Shown: positions 25,142 to 34,442, counted from the stretch's first letter. The stretch is DNA of 64,000 nucleotides from Domibacillus antri (GCF_001936625.1 NZ_MSDU01000022.1:1-64000); one strand, 5' to 3'. Notes: a model not told the origin generated them from the letters alone. Numbers and translations are program-made.

Positions 25142-25199
25142 TTGATTTATTCATGTTATCATCTTTTTAATGTTAACCTAATATTTATTTAGGTTAACA
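25142..25199 (+). promoter_or_regulatory. Biotin operon promoter and BirA-like operator
   Basis: TTGATT (25142-25147) and TTTAAT (25166-25171) are 18 bp apart. The inverted repeat TGTTAACCT (25171-25179) / AGGTTAACA (25191-25199) covers the start of transcription and matches the known Bacillus BirA half-site arrangement. Biotin-BirA repression is predicted. Confidence 0.82.
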
Positions 25200-25222
25200 A
25201 AAAGAAAAGGAGTGAGGAACCA

Positions 25223-26575
25223 TTGCTAAATTATGCTGAATTGGCGGAAAAAAATAAGCGGTATGTGTGGCATCCGTTTACGCAGATGAAAGAATACATA
25301 GAGGATGATCCTGTCATTATTGACAGCGGGGATGGACGGAAGCTTCGCGATGTCCGGGGCAATGAATACTGGGATGGGGTTTCATCCATCTGGCTGAATG
25401 TTCACGGTCATCGTGTGCCTGAACTCGATCAGGCAATACGGGATCAATTGGATAAAATCGCCCATTCGACATTACTTGGAATGGCGAATGTACCGGCCAT
25501 CCTTCTGGCAGAAAAACTGATTCAATTAATGCCGCCGGGTTTGGCGAAAGTATTTTACTCGGATTCTGGTGCAACCTCCGTCGAGATTGCGATTAAAATG
25601 GCGTTTCAGTACTGGCAGCATAAAGGACAGCCTCAAAAACAGCGTTTTATTACGATGAAGGATGCCTATCATGGAGACACGATTGGCGCCGTTTCAGTTG
25701 GGGCCATTGATATTTACCGTCATACATATTCGAATTTGCTTTTCAGCCCGATCCATGTTCCTTATCCATATGTTTATCGTTCTCCGGTGGAAGGGGATGA
25801 ACAGGAGCAGACAACCTTTTTCTTAGCTGAACTGGAAAAAACACTGCAGGCTCATCATCATGAAACAGCGGCATTAATTATCGAACCGATCGTTCAAGGA
25901 GCCAGCGGCATTATTGTCATGCCGGAAGGATATTTAAAAGGTGTCCGCGAGCTTTGTTCCAAATACAATGTATTAATGATCGCCGATGAAGTCGCAACAG
26001 GGTTTGGACGTACCGGCCGCTTATTTGCCTGCAATCATGAAAAGGTCACACCGGATATTTTGACGGCTGGGAAAGGTCTTACGGGCGGCTATCTTCCGGT
26101 TGCCATCACAGTGACGACAGACGACATTTATGAAGCGTTTCTCGGTGACTATGAAGAACAAAAGACCTTTTTCCACGGTCATAGCTACACAGGAAATCAG
26201 CTGGGGTGTGCTGTAGCAATTGCAAACTTAGATTTGATGGAAAAAAAGAATCTCGTTCACGATGTAGAACAAAAGTCCATCTATATGGCGAATCGATTGC
26301 AGAAATTCCGTCAGCTGTCTCATGTGGGGGATATCCGGCAGAAAGGGTTTATGATCGGACTTGAACTTGTCGTCGATCGTGACACAAAGGAAGCTTACGA
26401 ATGGTCTGAGCGGATAGGGGTTCAGGTGTGCCGGCGCGCGAAGGATTTAGGGATGCTGATCCGCCCGCTTGGAAACGTAGTCGTGTTCATGCCGCCGCTT
26501 GCTTCCACAACGGAGGAACTGGAGTCTATGCTTGATATTTTGTATCAATCGATTCAGGAGGTTACTGAATCGTGA
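25223..26575 (+). CDS. bioA: Adenosylmethionine-8-amino-7-oxononanoate aminotransferase
   Basis: A 450-residue PLP enzyme making 7,8-diaminopelargonate from KAPA. The class III aminotransferase features are present: [10 protein letters not shown] near the N-terminus, [15 protein letters not shown] (cofactor phosphate), [13 protein letters not shown] and the Schiff-base lysine in [25 protein letters not shown] precedes the TTG start at 25223. It is first in the biotin operon, overlapping bioF by four bases (GTGA). Confidence 0.93.
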   Translation: MLNYAELAEKNKRYVWHPFTQMKEYIEDDPVIIDSGDGRKLRDVRGNEYWDGVSSIWLNVHGHRVPELDQAIRDQLDKIAHSTLLGMANVPAILLAEKLIQLMPPGLAKVFYSDSGATSVEIAIKMAFQYWQHKGQPQKQRFITMKDAYHGDTIGAVSVGAIDIYRHTYSNLLFSPIHVPYPYVYRSPVEGDEQEQTTFFLAELEKTLQAHHHETAALIIEPIVQGASGIIVMPEGYLKGVRELCSKYNVLMIADEVATGFGRTGRLFACNHEKVTPDILTAGKGLTGGYLPVAITVTTDDIYEAFLGDYEEQKTFFHGHSYTGNQLGCAVAIANLDLMEKKNLVHDVEQKSIYMANRLQKFRQLSHVGDIRQKGFMIGLELVVDRDTKEAYEWSERIGVQVCRRAKDLGMLIRPLGNVVVFMPPLASTTEELESMLDILYQSIQEVTES

Positions 26576-27738
26576 CCTGGGATCAGGAGCTGCAGCATCT
26601 CAAAGAAAAGGGACTTTACCGGCAGCTGAACTCCGTGGAAATGATGGAAGATCAAGGATATGCGATGGTGAACGGACAAAAAATGCTGATGTTCTCATCC
26701 AATAATTATTTAGGGCTTGCCCGTGATAAACGATTAATCCAGGCTTCTATTGAGGCAGTACAGCGTCTTGGGGCAGGCTCAACCGGATCCAGATTAACGA
26801 CCGGCAATTCTTTGCTCCACGAAGAACTGGAAAAAAAGCTGGCCAAATTTAAGCAAACGGAAGCCGCCGTTGTATTTAATACGGGGTATATGGCGAATAT
26901 CGCCGCGTTGACAACGCTTGCCGGCAAGGATGATGTCATTTTATCGGATGAAATGAACCATGCCAGTATTATTGACGGCTGCCGCTTATCGCGTGCACAA
27001 ACAACCATATATCGCCATGCTGATCTGCGTGACCTGGAATTGAAGCTGCAGCAAACAGCCCGATACCAAAAAAGGCTCATTGTCACGGATGGCGTGTTTT
27101 CCATGGACGGGGATATTGCGCCGCTCCCGGGGATTGTCGAACTGGCGGAACGGTATAATGCTGTTGTCATGGTCGATGACGCTCACGCAACTGGTGTACT
27201 GGGTAAAAACGGAAGGGGAACGGTAGAGCATTTCGGGCTGAAGGGCAGAGTCGAAATCCAGATGGGGACACTTTCCAAAGCTGTTGGAGCAGAAGGCGCA
27301 TACATTGCGGGAAGCCGGTCATTAATTGATTATCTTGTCAATCAGGCAAGACCGTTTATTTTCTCGACTTCCTTGCCGCCCGGTGTCATGGCAAGTGCCC
27401 TTACCGCCATTGAGATTATTCCGGCAGAGCGCGAACGGAGATTTCGATTAAGTGGATTAAGCCAGCGTCTATACAAGGAGCTGACCTCTCTTGGATACAC
27501 CGTCTGGGGTGGAGAAACACCGATTCTAGCCATTATTTGCGGAGAACCGAAAGAAGCGCTGATGCTGGCTGATGCTTTACGCGAAAATGGCATATTCGCT
27601 CCTGCCATTCGGCCGCCGACAGTGCCGGACAGGACTTCACGCATACGATTGACGGTTATGGCCACTCACCAGGACGATCAGATTCATCATGTCATTGATG
27701 TGTTTAAGAAAATGGCTCCGGCGCTAAAAAGGGGATGA
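26572..27738 (+). CDS. bioF: 8-amino-7-oxononanoate synthase
   Basis: A 388-residue PLP enzyme condensing pimeloyl-CoA (or -ACP) with alanine. Family motifs include [44 protein letters not shown] and the PLP lysine [13 protein letters not shown]. The GTG start overlaps the bioA stop; CAGGAGG lies upstream. bioD follows after six bases. Confidence 0.92.
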   Translation: MTWDQELQHLKEKGLYRQLNSVEMMEDQGYAMVNGQKMLMFSSNNYLGLARDKRLIQASIEAVQRLGAGSTGSRLTTGNSLLHEELEKKLAKFKQTEAAVVFNTGYMANIAALTTLAGKDDVILSDEMNHASIIDGCRLSRAQTTIYRHADLRDLELKLQQTARYQKRLIVTDGVFSMDGDIAPLPGIVELAERYNAVVMVDDAHATGVLGKNGRGTVEHFGLKGRVEIQMGTLSKAVGAEGAYIAGSRSLIDYLVNQARPFIFSTSLPPGVMASALTAIEIIPAERERRFRLSGLSQRLYKELTSLGYTVWGGETPILAIICGEPKEALMLADALRENGIFAPAIRPPTVPDRTSRIRLTVMATHQDDQIHHVIDVFKKMAPALKRG

Positions 27739-27744
27739 AATAGA

Positions 27745-28437
27745 ATGAAAGGTTTTTTTATTACGGGGACAGATACCGGCATCGGGAAGACCATTATCGC
27801 CGGAGGATTAGCCGGTGTTTTACGGGAAAAGGGCTATGATTGCGGCGTTTATAAACCGGTTCAAAGCGGGCACCTTGTCCATCATCCGGAAGGGGATGCA
27901 GCAAGACTTAAACGGCTTTCCGGTGTAGAGGACCCGGTGGAGCTTATTTGTCCATATGCCATCGAGGAACCACTGGCTCCGGTTTTGGCACTGAAAAGAG
28001 CCGGACAACGGGTGACACTGGAGGATCTTCAAAACGGATATGTGAGATTAAAAGAGAAGCATAAGTGCATGATTGTCGAAGGAGCCGGCGGTCTTGCCGT
28101 TCCTTACGTAGAGGATGGTCTGGTAGTGGATGCAGCTAAGATGTTTGAGCTTCCCATGATTATCGTGGCAAGGCCGAATCTCGGTACTGTCAATCATACG
28201 CTGTTGACGATTCACTATGCGATAAAGAGGGGGATACAGGTTGCGGGAGTGATTATATCCGGTTACCGGGAGGAAATGGCCGGGATATCTGAAAAAACCA
28301 ATCCTGAATTAATTGAATCGTATAGCGGAATTCCGGTTTTGGGCGTCATCCCGTGGCTGGATGAGTCTGATTCACGGGAAAAAGTGTCAGCGGCCATCAG
28401 AAAGACGGTTCAATGGGATCAGCTTCGTATCACATGA
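27745..28437 (+). CDS. bioD: Dethiobiotin synthetase
   Basis: A 230-residue P-loop ATP-dependent carboxylase forming the ureido ring of dethiobiotin. Walker A is GTDTGIGKT at residues 7-15; VYKPVQSG and EGAGGLAVP complete the active site. Third in the operon. bioB, which would perform the next and last step, is not present in this window. Confidence 0.93.
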   Translation: MKGFFITGTDTGIGKTIIAGGLAGVLREKGYDCGVYKPVQSGHLVHHPEGDAARLKRLSGVEDPVELICPYAIEEPLAPVLALKRAGQRVTLEDLQNGYVRLKEKHKCMIVEGAGGLAVPYVEDGLVVDAAKMFELPMIIVARPNLGTVNHTLLTIHYAIKRGIQVAGVIISGYREEMAGISEKTNPELIESYSGIPVLGVIPWLDESDSREKVSAAIRKTVQWDQLRIT

Positions 28438-28464
28438 TGATGGAAAAGAGAAGGATGGTTAAAC

Positions 28465-28959
28465 ATGAAAATCAACGTTCATACAATCACCGAAGTATCA
28501 TTATTAGCTGCGATGATTGCCATTATCGGTTCTTTTAAAATTCCGGCCGGATTTCCAGGCGCTGAGTTTCAGTTGTCTGCTCCTTTGGCGGTCGCAATCG
28601 CTGCTGTCTTTGGGTTTTGGCGGTATATAACGGCAGGGGTTATGGCAAGTCTTCTGTTAATGATTCTTGGGGTACATAACCTGTTTAATGTTGAAATATC
28701 CATGGTTTTTAGAATTGTGGCGGGCGGAATTGTTGCGCTGCTTGGCCCCTCGCTGCCGATTTTGATGCTGGCTGGTCCAATCGGTACCGCGGCCGCGAGA
28801 TGGGTGTTGTCCATCACGCTCGGTGTCCCGTTCTGGCCGCTTGTTTTGCAAGCGCTGCCGGGTATGGTGTTTACCGCCATAACCGTTTATCCGCTGTATC
28901 GAATGCTCGTCCGAGTGAAAAAGGAACGGGGTGTTACGCTTGCGCGAAGAAATGTATAG
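28465..28959 (+). CDS. Membrane protein within the biotin operon (ECF S-component-like)
   Basis: A 164-residue protein with five or six hydrophobic segments and a basic C-terminus. The opening (EVSLLAAMIAIIGSFKIP) and compact hydrophobic layout resemble S-components of energy-coupling-factor transporters, but BioY signatures were not clearly seen. It lies between bioD and bioW and overlaps bioW by 29 bp, so it is made with biotin enzymes. Because BioW activates free pimelate, import of pimelate, biotin or an intermediate is a reasonable guess. Not proven. Confidence 0.75.
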   Translation: MKINVHTITEVSLLAAMIAIIGSFKIPAGFPGAEFQLSAPLAVAIAAVFGFWRYITAGVMASLLLMILGVHNLFNVEISMVFRIVAGGIVALLGPSLPILMLAGPIGTAAARWVLSITLGVPFWPLVLQALPGMVFTAITVYPLYRMLVRVKKERGVTLARRNV

Positions 28960-29695
28960 TGTCCGCATGAGAGCAGCGGAAGGAGGGCCGCACGAGCAGG
29001 GGGGATTTCACATTTCCGGCGGCGAAACACTGGTCCCGAAGGCGTTGTTGGAAGAAACGGCCAGGACCCTCATTCAAAAAGCGTTGAAGCACAGCCGCGG
29101 CGACGCTGATTTTATTCAATTGACGATCGAAAAAGTAGCAGAAGAGGAGCTGCTGCGGCTGGCTCCCTTAGCGGTTTCCACAGTTGCGGTAAAAAGCGTG
29201 GAAGAAGGCCGTCTTCAGGCAGGTGAATATTTGCAGCGTTTCGGTGTGTCCGAAAAAGCGATTGCAATCGGAATGAACCTGCTGCAGAGCTCTTCCAATT
29301 TACGCGGAGCTGTCGTACTAAATGCCCGGAGCGGAGAGCGTCTTGACCACCGTGGAATGCGCGGCGTGAGGGCAACCCGGATGGGATGGAGCCGGGAAGG
29401 GTATGTCCGCTGGTCCGCCATGTATCCGGAACTCGCCTCCCCGCGTATAGCGGAAGCGCTCGTTCTGGCAACCAAGGTGGCGCATGCTCCTTTTCTTGTG
29501 GCTGAACTTTGCTGGTCGGACGATCCGGAATATGTGACCGGCTATGTGTCGAATCGTGAGAAAGGGTATGTCCGAATCACTCATTTAAAAGAAAAAGGCG
29601 ATATGAACGGCGGCCGGATTTTTTTTGTTTCAGATGATAGCGAATTAGAATCCTTTATCGCTTATTTGGAACAAAAATCCGTTTTGTTATTATAA
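28931..29695 (+). CDS. bioW: 6-carboxyhexanoate-CoA ligase (pimeloyl-CoA synthetase)
   Basis: A BioW enzyme of about 254 residues that activates pimelate with ATP and CoA to feed BioF. It matches B. subtilis BioW in MYSVRMRAAEGG, HISGGE, GVRVSRMDW-type GVRATRMGW, VAELCWSDDPEYVTGYV and RITHLKEKG. The start is either GTG 28931 (AAGGA five bases upstream) or TTG 28940; both overlap the previous gene. In B. subtilis bioW is first in the operon; here it is last. No bioI or bioB is present. Confidence 0.9.
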   Translation: MLRLREEMYSVRMRAAEGGPHEQGGFHISGGETLVPKALLEETARTLIQKALKHSRGDADFIQLTIEKVAEEELLRLAPLAVSTVAVKSVEEGRLQAGEYLQRFGVSEKAIAIGMNLLQSSSNLRGAVVLNARSGERLDHRGMRGVRATRMGWSREGYVRWSAMYPELASPRIAEALVLATKVAHAPFLVAELCWSDDPEYVTGYVSNREKGYVRITHLKEKGDMNGGRIFFVSDDSELESFIAYLEQKSVLLL

Positions 29696-29749
29696 GGTGA
29701 CGAGGGCGGGGAAATGGCCGATTCTGCGAAGAAAGGGGCAAAAGATCCT

Positions 29750-29922
29750 GGAGACAGTCTTTTTCGTTTCTATGGCCGGATTTGTTGCCGTTTGGGCCGA
29801 ATTCCCATCAATTCGGCCTTTATGAGGCAAAATCCGGCTTTCCCATTGATAAATCGGCCTAAAGAGTTCAGAATCCGGCCTGAATTTAAAAAAACCGGCC
29901 CAAGATCAAAAAATCCAGCCGT
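29750..29922 (+). repeat. Phased GGCC repeat, copy B
   Basis: GGCC-type cores at 29774, 29795, 29815, 29836 (GGCT), 29856, 29877, 29897 and 29917 (AGCC), spaced 20-21 bp. The left border GGAGACAGTCTTTTTCG and TTTCTATGGCC match copy D closely, but the left hairpin arm is lost. Lies between bioW and convergent gntK. Confidence 0.87.
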
Positions 29923-29943
29923 CGAAATAAGAAATTCTGAGCC

Positions 29944-31482
29944 TTATCCTAGCGTTTTTCGCTGAAAATCAGCAATAGCATTATATTCTTCATCTAGTTT
30001 TCGGGAAATGCGCAAGTAGATCGGCACCAGTTCACGATAAATTGCAACGTTTTCTTGAATAGGTGTATGTTTGTGTGCCGCGCCGATCATTTCGGAAACA
30101 ACGTTCAATGAATCAATTTCATTTAAGGCATACAAACCAAGGATCGCGGCGCCCAGGCACGAGCTTTCGATGCTTTTTGGCACCGCAACTTCCTGGTCAA
30201 AAATGTCGGCCATCATTTGCCGCCATAAGGCAGAGCGGGCAAATCCGCCGGTCGCCTGCACTTTTTTCGGGACACCGATTTGTTCTTTTAGTGCGAGCAA
30301 TACGCTGTATAAATTAAACATAACACCTTCGAGCACAGCGCGGATCATGTGCTCTTTTTTATGATGCAGTGTTAATCCGAAAAAGGATCCGCGTGCATTC
30401 GGATTCCATAACGGGGCTCGTTCACCGGCTAAATAAGGATGAAACAATAGTCCGTCAGCGCCGGGTGATACGCGTTCGGCTATTCTCGTTAACACTTCGT
30501 ACGGATCGATTCCCAGTCTTTTGGCTGTTTCTGCTTCCGCCGAAGCGATTACATCGCGGACCCAGCGGAAAGTCATGCCGCCGTTATTGACCGGCCCTCC
30601 GATAACCCAATGATTTTCAGTTAATGCATAGCAGAATGTCCGCCCTTTTGGATCGGTCACGGGTTTGTCAGTCACTGTTCGGATTGCGCCGCTTGTGCCG
30701 ATGGTAACGGCCACAGCGCCCGGTTCAATCGCATTGACACCGAGATTGGAAAGCACGCCATCATTGGCGCCGATGACGAACGGAGTAGAAGCGAGAATAC
30801 CAAGCCGGACAGCTGTATCCTGCGGCAGACCTTGAATAGAATGAGTGGTCGGCACGAGCGTCGATAAGTAATCCGGTGTAATGCCAGCCGCATTGAGCGC
30901 TTCCTTATCCCAGTCAAGCTCCTGTAAGTTAAGCAGCCCTGTCGCTGAAGCAATGGAATGGTCGATGATAAATTCATGAAATAACCGGTAAAAGATATAT
31001 TCTTTTACGGAAATAAATTTCACTGTTTTAATAAAAACATCCGGCATTTCTTCCTTTATCCAGCGTATCTTGCATAATGGAGACATCGGATGAATAGGCG
31101 TGCCGGTACGTAAATAAATGTTATGTCCATTCCATTCGTTTTTTATTTTTTCTGCCCATAAAGTGCTCCGGTTGTCCGCCCATGTAATGCTGTTCGTGAG
31201 CGGTGTGCCGGATTCATCCACAGCAATAACACTGTGCATCGCCGAGCTGAAGGAGATGCAAAGCAAATTTTCCGGATTAATGTTCCGGACTGTTTCTTTA
31301 ATGGTTTCAAGCACCGCCTCAAAAATTTCATTTGGATTTTGTTCCGCGGTGGATGGTGTCGGTGTGAGAAGCGGATATTCAATTGTATGGTGGGCGATGA
31401 TCGCGCCTTCTCTTGTAAACAATACCGCTTTCGTACTCGTCGTCCCGAGATCGACGCCTAACATATAGGCTTTTTTTTTCAT
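29944..31482 (-). CDS. gntK: Gluconokinase
   Basis: A 512-residue FGGY-family sugar kinase, nearly the same length as B. subtilis GntK. Motifs: LGVDLGTTSTKAVLF (phosphate 1) at the N-terminus, TGLLNLQELDWD, GANDGVLSNLG, VTIGTSGAIR and ATGGFARSALWRQM (adenosine). The start ATG 31482 is preceded by AAGGGGGC; the frame upstream to 31581 lacks one. It phosphorylates gluconate to 6-phosphogluconate. The usual gntR, gntP and gntZ neighbours are absent. The upstream GTAAGTATACAAAG resembles half of the GntR operator but is not a full palindrome. Another FGGY substrate (xylulose) is less likely. Confidence 0.85.
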   Translation of the reverse strand: MKKKAYMLGVDLGTTSTKAVLFTREGAIIAHHTIEYPLLTPTPSTAEQNPNEIFEAVLETIKETVRNINPENLLCISFSSAMHSVIAVDESGTPLTNSITWADNRSTLWAEKIKNEWNGHNIYLRTGTPIHPMSPLCKIRWIKEEMPDVFIKTVKFISVKEYIFYRLFHEFIIDHSIASATGLLNLQELDWDKEALNAAGITPDYLSTLVPTTHSIQGLPQDTAVRLGILASTPFVIGANDGVLSNLGVNAIEPGAVAVTIGTSGAIRTVTDKPVTDPKGRTFCYALTENHWVIGGPVNNGGMTFRWVRDVIASAEAETAKRLGIDPYEVLTRIAERVSPGADGLLFHPYLAGERAPLWNPNARGSFFGLTLHHKKEHMIRAVLEGVMFNLYSVLLALKEQIGVPKKVQATGGFARSALWRQMMADIFDQEVAVPKSIESSCLGAAILGLYALNEIDSLNVVSEMIGAAHKHTPIQENVAIYRELVPIYLRISRKLDEEYNAIADFQRKTLG

Positions 31483-31616
31483 GCAATCTGCCCCCTTTGT
31501 ATACTTACGTCTCCGTCCATTTTTTCCATCCTGAGTTGATAACTTGTGTTCCTTTTTCACTATTTTAACGAATAAGATCAAGATCTGCCTTTTTTAACGG
31601 CTTTTTTGGCAAAAGG

Positions 31617-31660
31617 TTGATTATTATCATTTTATATATTATTATCAAAAATGATAATAA
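31617..31660 (+). promoter_or_regulatory. Promoter and AT-rich operator of the winged-helix gene
   Basis: TTGATT (31617-31622) and TATTAT (31640-31645) are 17 bp apart. A perfect 13-bp inverted repeat (arm TTATTATCATTTT, 31621-31633, with 31648-31660) spans the promoter, suggesting autorepression by the encoded regulator. Confidence 0.68.
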
Positions 31661-31681
31661 TAAACTGGAAAGGTGGTTCAT

Positions 31682-32200
31682 TTGAAAAAAACAAAACTTA
31701 TTTTACACCCGGTGCGAATGAAAATTATTCAGTCTCTTGCGAATGGACGTAAATTAACGGTGCAGCAGCTAGCAGAATGGATTAAAGATGTACCGCAGGC
31801 GACGTTGTATCGGCATATTAACACCCTTTTAGAAGCAAATTTGATTGAGGTTGTACAGGAAAATCAAATTCGGGGAACCGTGGAAAAAGTATTTGCCTTA
31901 AAAGAGCAGAGTATTCAATCGCAGGAAGAATTTTTGAATTTATCAAAAGAAGATCATGTGGAATTGTTTTTCACGTTTACCGCGCAGCTTATGGGGCTGT
32001 ACGAACAGTACTTGAATAAAGGCGATGCTGATCTTGTGAAAGATGGTGCCGGCTACCGGATCGCCAATGTGCATGTGACAGATGAGGAATACTCAGAGCT
32101 TATTCGAGAGATCGGAAAGGTGATTCAAAAGGCAATGTTAAACGAGCCGTCACCTGAACGAAAGGTGAAAAATATCGCCACTATTGTCATACCAGAATAG
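31682..32200 (+). CDS. Winged-helix (ArsR-like) transcriptional regulator
   Basis: A 172-residue DNA-binding protein from TTG 31682, five bases after GGAAAGGTGG; the GTG at 31673 lies inside the ribosome site. Residues 1-75 form an ArsR-like winged helix (LHPVRMKIIQSLANGRKLTVQQLAEWI, QATLYRHINTLLEANLIEVV). The C-terminal half is helical, of a type seen in YdfF/HTH_20-like regulators. No cysteine pair for metals is seen. It is followed after 12 bp by an alpha/beta hydrolase gene, probably cotranscribed, and preceded by an AT-rich palindrome. Ligand unknown. Confidence 0.82.
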   Translation: MKKTKLILHPVRMKIIQSLANGRKLTVQQLAEWIKDVPQATLYRHINTLLEANLIEVVQENQIRGTVEKVFALKEQSIQSQEEFLNLSKEDHVELFFTFTAQLMGLYEQYLNKGDADLVKDGAGYRIANVHVTDEEYSELIREIGKVIQKAMLNEPSPERKVKNIATIVIPE

Positions 32201-32212
32201 GAGGGATTCACG

Positions 32213-33181
32213 ATGATTGAAAAAGAAATCATGATTCAAGGCAATGACCCGATTTTCGGCACATTGACGTTTCCGGAAGAGGACGTCACGTATCCCGCTT
32301 TGCTTCTCTTGCCCGGTTCAGGTCCGGTTGACCGTGACGGAAATGACCGGAAAGGAAAGTATCAGACGAACTTGTATAAAGACCTTGCCCATTTCATGAC
32401 CGGTTTAGGGTTTGCGGTATTGCGTTTTGATAAGCGGGGCACCGGAAAAAGAGGCGGAGACTGGATGGCGGCCGGGCTTTCGGATTTAACGTCAGACGCA
32501 AAAAGTGCGATGAAATTTTTACGTGCTCATCCGAATGTGGATCAAGAAAACGTTATTGTCTGCGGACACAGTGAAAGGACGATCATCGCGACGATTTTGG
32601 CGGAAACGATGAATCCGGCCGGCTGCATGCTTCTCTCCGGCGGTGTCGACAATTTAATGCAAGCCCTTCATCATCAGCGCCAGCTTGCGTATAAAGAACT
32701 ATTTGAACTGCCCGGCTTCAAAGGATGGATCAACCGAACGTTAAAAGTCGATGTGAAAAATGAAAAGAAGACCGAAAAGTTGTTAGAAAAAATGAAGAAA
32801 TCGGATGAGGACATCATTAAAATCCAGTTCTTTTTCAAACAGCCGGCGAAATGGTTTCGCGAGCACAGCGATTATGACACAAGAGCGGCATTAAAAAAGG
32901 TTACCTGCCTGGTGTTTGCACTTCACGGTGATAAAGATCCGTTAGTGGAAAGTCGTGTGCTGGAGGAACTGGATGAATTGGTGCAGGGGAAAAGTGAATA
33001 CCACATTATTCATAACATGGAGCACGGGCTGCGCGTTCAGGATGAGGAAAGAAGCATGCTGAAGATGAAAAAAATCTTTAAAGAAGTGTTGAAGCGGCCG
33101 CTCCATGAAGAGGGTCTTGAGAAAATGGCCGGCTGGCTGAACAGCCATTTTAAAACAAAGGATGTTTCCGGCTCAAAATAA
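32213..33181 (+). CDS. Alpha/beta hydrolase with altered nucleophile elbow
   Basis: A 322-residue serine hydrolase-fold protein. The oxyanion region LLLPGSGPVDRDGND and strand segment VLRFDKRGTGKRGG are typical of the YqkD/dienelactone-hydrolase-like branch. The nucleophile elbow reads GHSER where GHSEG is expected; the AGG codon differs from GGG by one base. The likely acid and base are in HGDKDPLV and NMEHGL. Arg at this tight turn would probably disturb the active site. It is coupled with the regulator at 31682, which may respond to its substrate. Confidence 0.82.
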   Translation: MIEKEIMIQGNDPIFGTLTFPEEDVTYPALLLLPGSGPVDRDGNDRKGKYQTNLYKDLAHFMTGLGFAVLRFDKRGTGKRGGDWMAAGLSDLTSDAKSAMKFLRAHPNVDQENVIVCGHSERTIIATILAETMNPAGCMLLSGGVDNLMQALHHQRQLAYKELFELPGFKGWINRTLKVDVKNEKKTEKLLEKMKKSDEDIIKIQFFFKQPAKWFREHSDYDTRAALKKVTCLVFALHGDKDPLVESRVLEELDELVQGKSEYHIIHNMEHGLRVQDEERSMLKMKKIFKEVLKRPLHEEGLEKMAGWLNSHFKTKDVSGSK

Positions 33182-33186
33182 AAAAG

Positions 33187-33216
33187 TTGGAATAAGTGAA
33201 TCCGGCTGTATATAAT
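33187..33216 (+). promoter_or_regulatory. Promoter of the cobalamin riboswitch transcript
   Basis: TTGGAA (33187-33192) and TATAAT (33211-33216) are 18 bp apart, about 30 bp before the riboswitch P1 stem. Confidence 0.65.
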
Positions 33217-33248
33217 GACAAGTAGAATCCTATAAAAACATAATCGCT

Positions 33249-33428
33249 ATTCTGGTGTCTTTTATAAGACTGAAAAGGGAACTTGGTGAAAAACCAAGAC
33301 TGCCCCCGCAACTGTAAATGTGGACGAAATGACAAAACCACTGCATCGCACAGCCGCTCTTTAAGAGCCGCCATGATGCGGGAAGGGTCAAAGTAGGAAG
33401 AAGCATGAGTCAGGAGACCTGCCAGAAT
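33249..33428 (+). promoter_or_regulatory. Cobalamin (B12) riboswitch
   Basis: The P1 stem ATTCTGG (33249-33255) pairs with CCAGAAT (33422-33428). Between them are the conserved cobalamin elements: GACTGAAAAGGGAA, GACTGCCCCCGCAACTGTAA, the GCCACTG-like ACCACTGC, GCGGGAAGGG and the B12 box GTCAGGAGACCTGCC. Binding of adenosylcobalamin should lower expression of the downstream methyltransferase gene. Confidence 0.93.
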
Positions 33429-33435
33429 GTCCAGT

Positions 33436-33534
33436 TTCAAATCTCCGGGGAGAAGAGGTGTTGAAATGACATATAAGCCCTTTATTTTATTTGTCGTTGA
33501 CATAAACTCTTCTTCTCCGGGAAGGGTTTTTTTG
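33436..33534 (+). terminator. Riboswitch expression platform
   Basis: CCGGGGAGAAGAG and CTCTTCTTCTCCGG can form a long bulged stem, followed by GGGTTTTTTT. It likely forms when ligand is bound. A 32-codon frame (33466-33564) inside it overlaps the right arm and is not taken as a gene. Confidence 0.65.
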
Positions 33535-33614
33535 TGTTTCCAGAACAGGAGGGCGGGACGGTGAAGACGGATATATAGAAGCGATCCGATTTAGAAGAGC
33601 AATGGCAGGAGGGG

Positions 33615-34442
33615 ATGAAAGACTGGAATGGGAACATGCCGGAGCGGAGGGCGGATGATGCGTGTGAAGAACTTTTTTGGAGGCATTTTATAGAACGAAA
33701 AGGAGACGCAAAGCCCGATGCTTATGCGCTGGAAATAATGAAAGAGATTGCTCCTTTTATTCATGAAAAAGACCATGTGCTTGAAATCGGTCCGGGTTCG
33801 GGAAATTATACGTTTTCTTTAGCGAAACAGGCTGAATCATTAACCGTTGTCGATAGTTCAGATGCAGTCTTGACGTTTCTGCAAACAGCGGCTGAAGACA
33901 AAAAGGTGAAAAACCTCCAGATGATTCATGGGAAATGGGAGGGATTTTCAAGTGAGAAGAGCTATGACGTTATTTTCGGAATGAATTGTTTTTATCGAAT
34001 GTACGAAATCAAACAAGCGCTTCGGCTGATGAATCAACATGCAAAAAGGCGTGTTATTTTGGGGATGACGACAGGACCGATACAGCCGCATTATTTGTAT
34101 CTTCATCAAAAATATCAGTACGAATTAAAACGGCCGCGCAGAGATTATATTCATTTGCTGAATCTATTATACGAGTTAGGTATTTATGCAGACTGCAGGA
34201 TGATTCCTTTAAAGAAGACATATCGATTTGCTTCTTTTGAAGAACTGCTTGAGAAAAGCGCAAGTAAACTATTATCGCCGCATGTACTTCAGGAACATCT
34301 GAAGGAAAGTCTTGAGCCTTATGTTCATCTTGACGACGGATGCTACATATATGAACACGAGTTTCATGGCGTCATCATGACATGGACCCCAAATCAAATT
34401 GATTTATCGGATACCCGGATCAAGGTTCCTTGGAGAAAATGA
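33615..34442 (+). CDS. Class I SAM-dependent methyltransferase under B12 riboswitch control
   Basis: A 275-residue methyltransferase with motif I VLEIGPGSGNYTFSLA near residue 55 and acidic VVDSSDAV after it. A better start is GTG 33561, seven bases after AGGAGGG, but a TAG at 33576-33578 breaks that frame after five codons (V-K-T-D-I-stop); reading continues KRSDLEEQWQEG into the listed start, where AGGAGGGG is only one base away. So the gene is either amber-interrupted or starts at 33615. Its place directly behind a cobalamin riboswitch suggests a link to corrinoid or methionine metabolism. Substrate unknown. No cobalamin transporter or biosynthesis gene is adjacent. Confidence 0.8.
   Translation: MKDWNGNMPERRADDACEELFWRHFIERKGDAKPDAYALEIMKEIAPFIHEKDHVLEIGPGSGNYTFSLAKQAESLTVVDSSDAVLTFLQTAAEDKKVKNLQMIHGKWEGFSSEKSYDVIFGMNCFYRMYEIKQALRLMNQHAKRRVILGMTTGPIQPHYLYLHQKYQYELKRPRRDYIHLLNLLYELGIYADCRMIPLKKTYRFASFEELLEKSASKLLSPHVLQEHLKESLEPYVHLDDGCYIYEHEFHGVIMTWTPNQIDLSDTRIKVPWRK

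Noticed and set aside
31488-31510. GntR operator before gntK
   Set aside because: Only a half-site like the known GntR palindrome (GTAAGTATACAAAG) is present; symmetry is too poor to call an operator.
33466-33564. 32-codon ORF with an RBS inside the riboswitch expression platform
   Set aside because: Its coding region contains the right arm and T run of the terminator, and no conserved content was seen.
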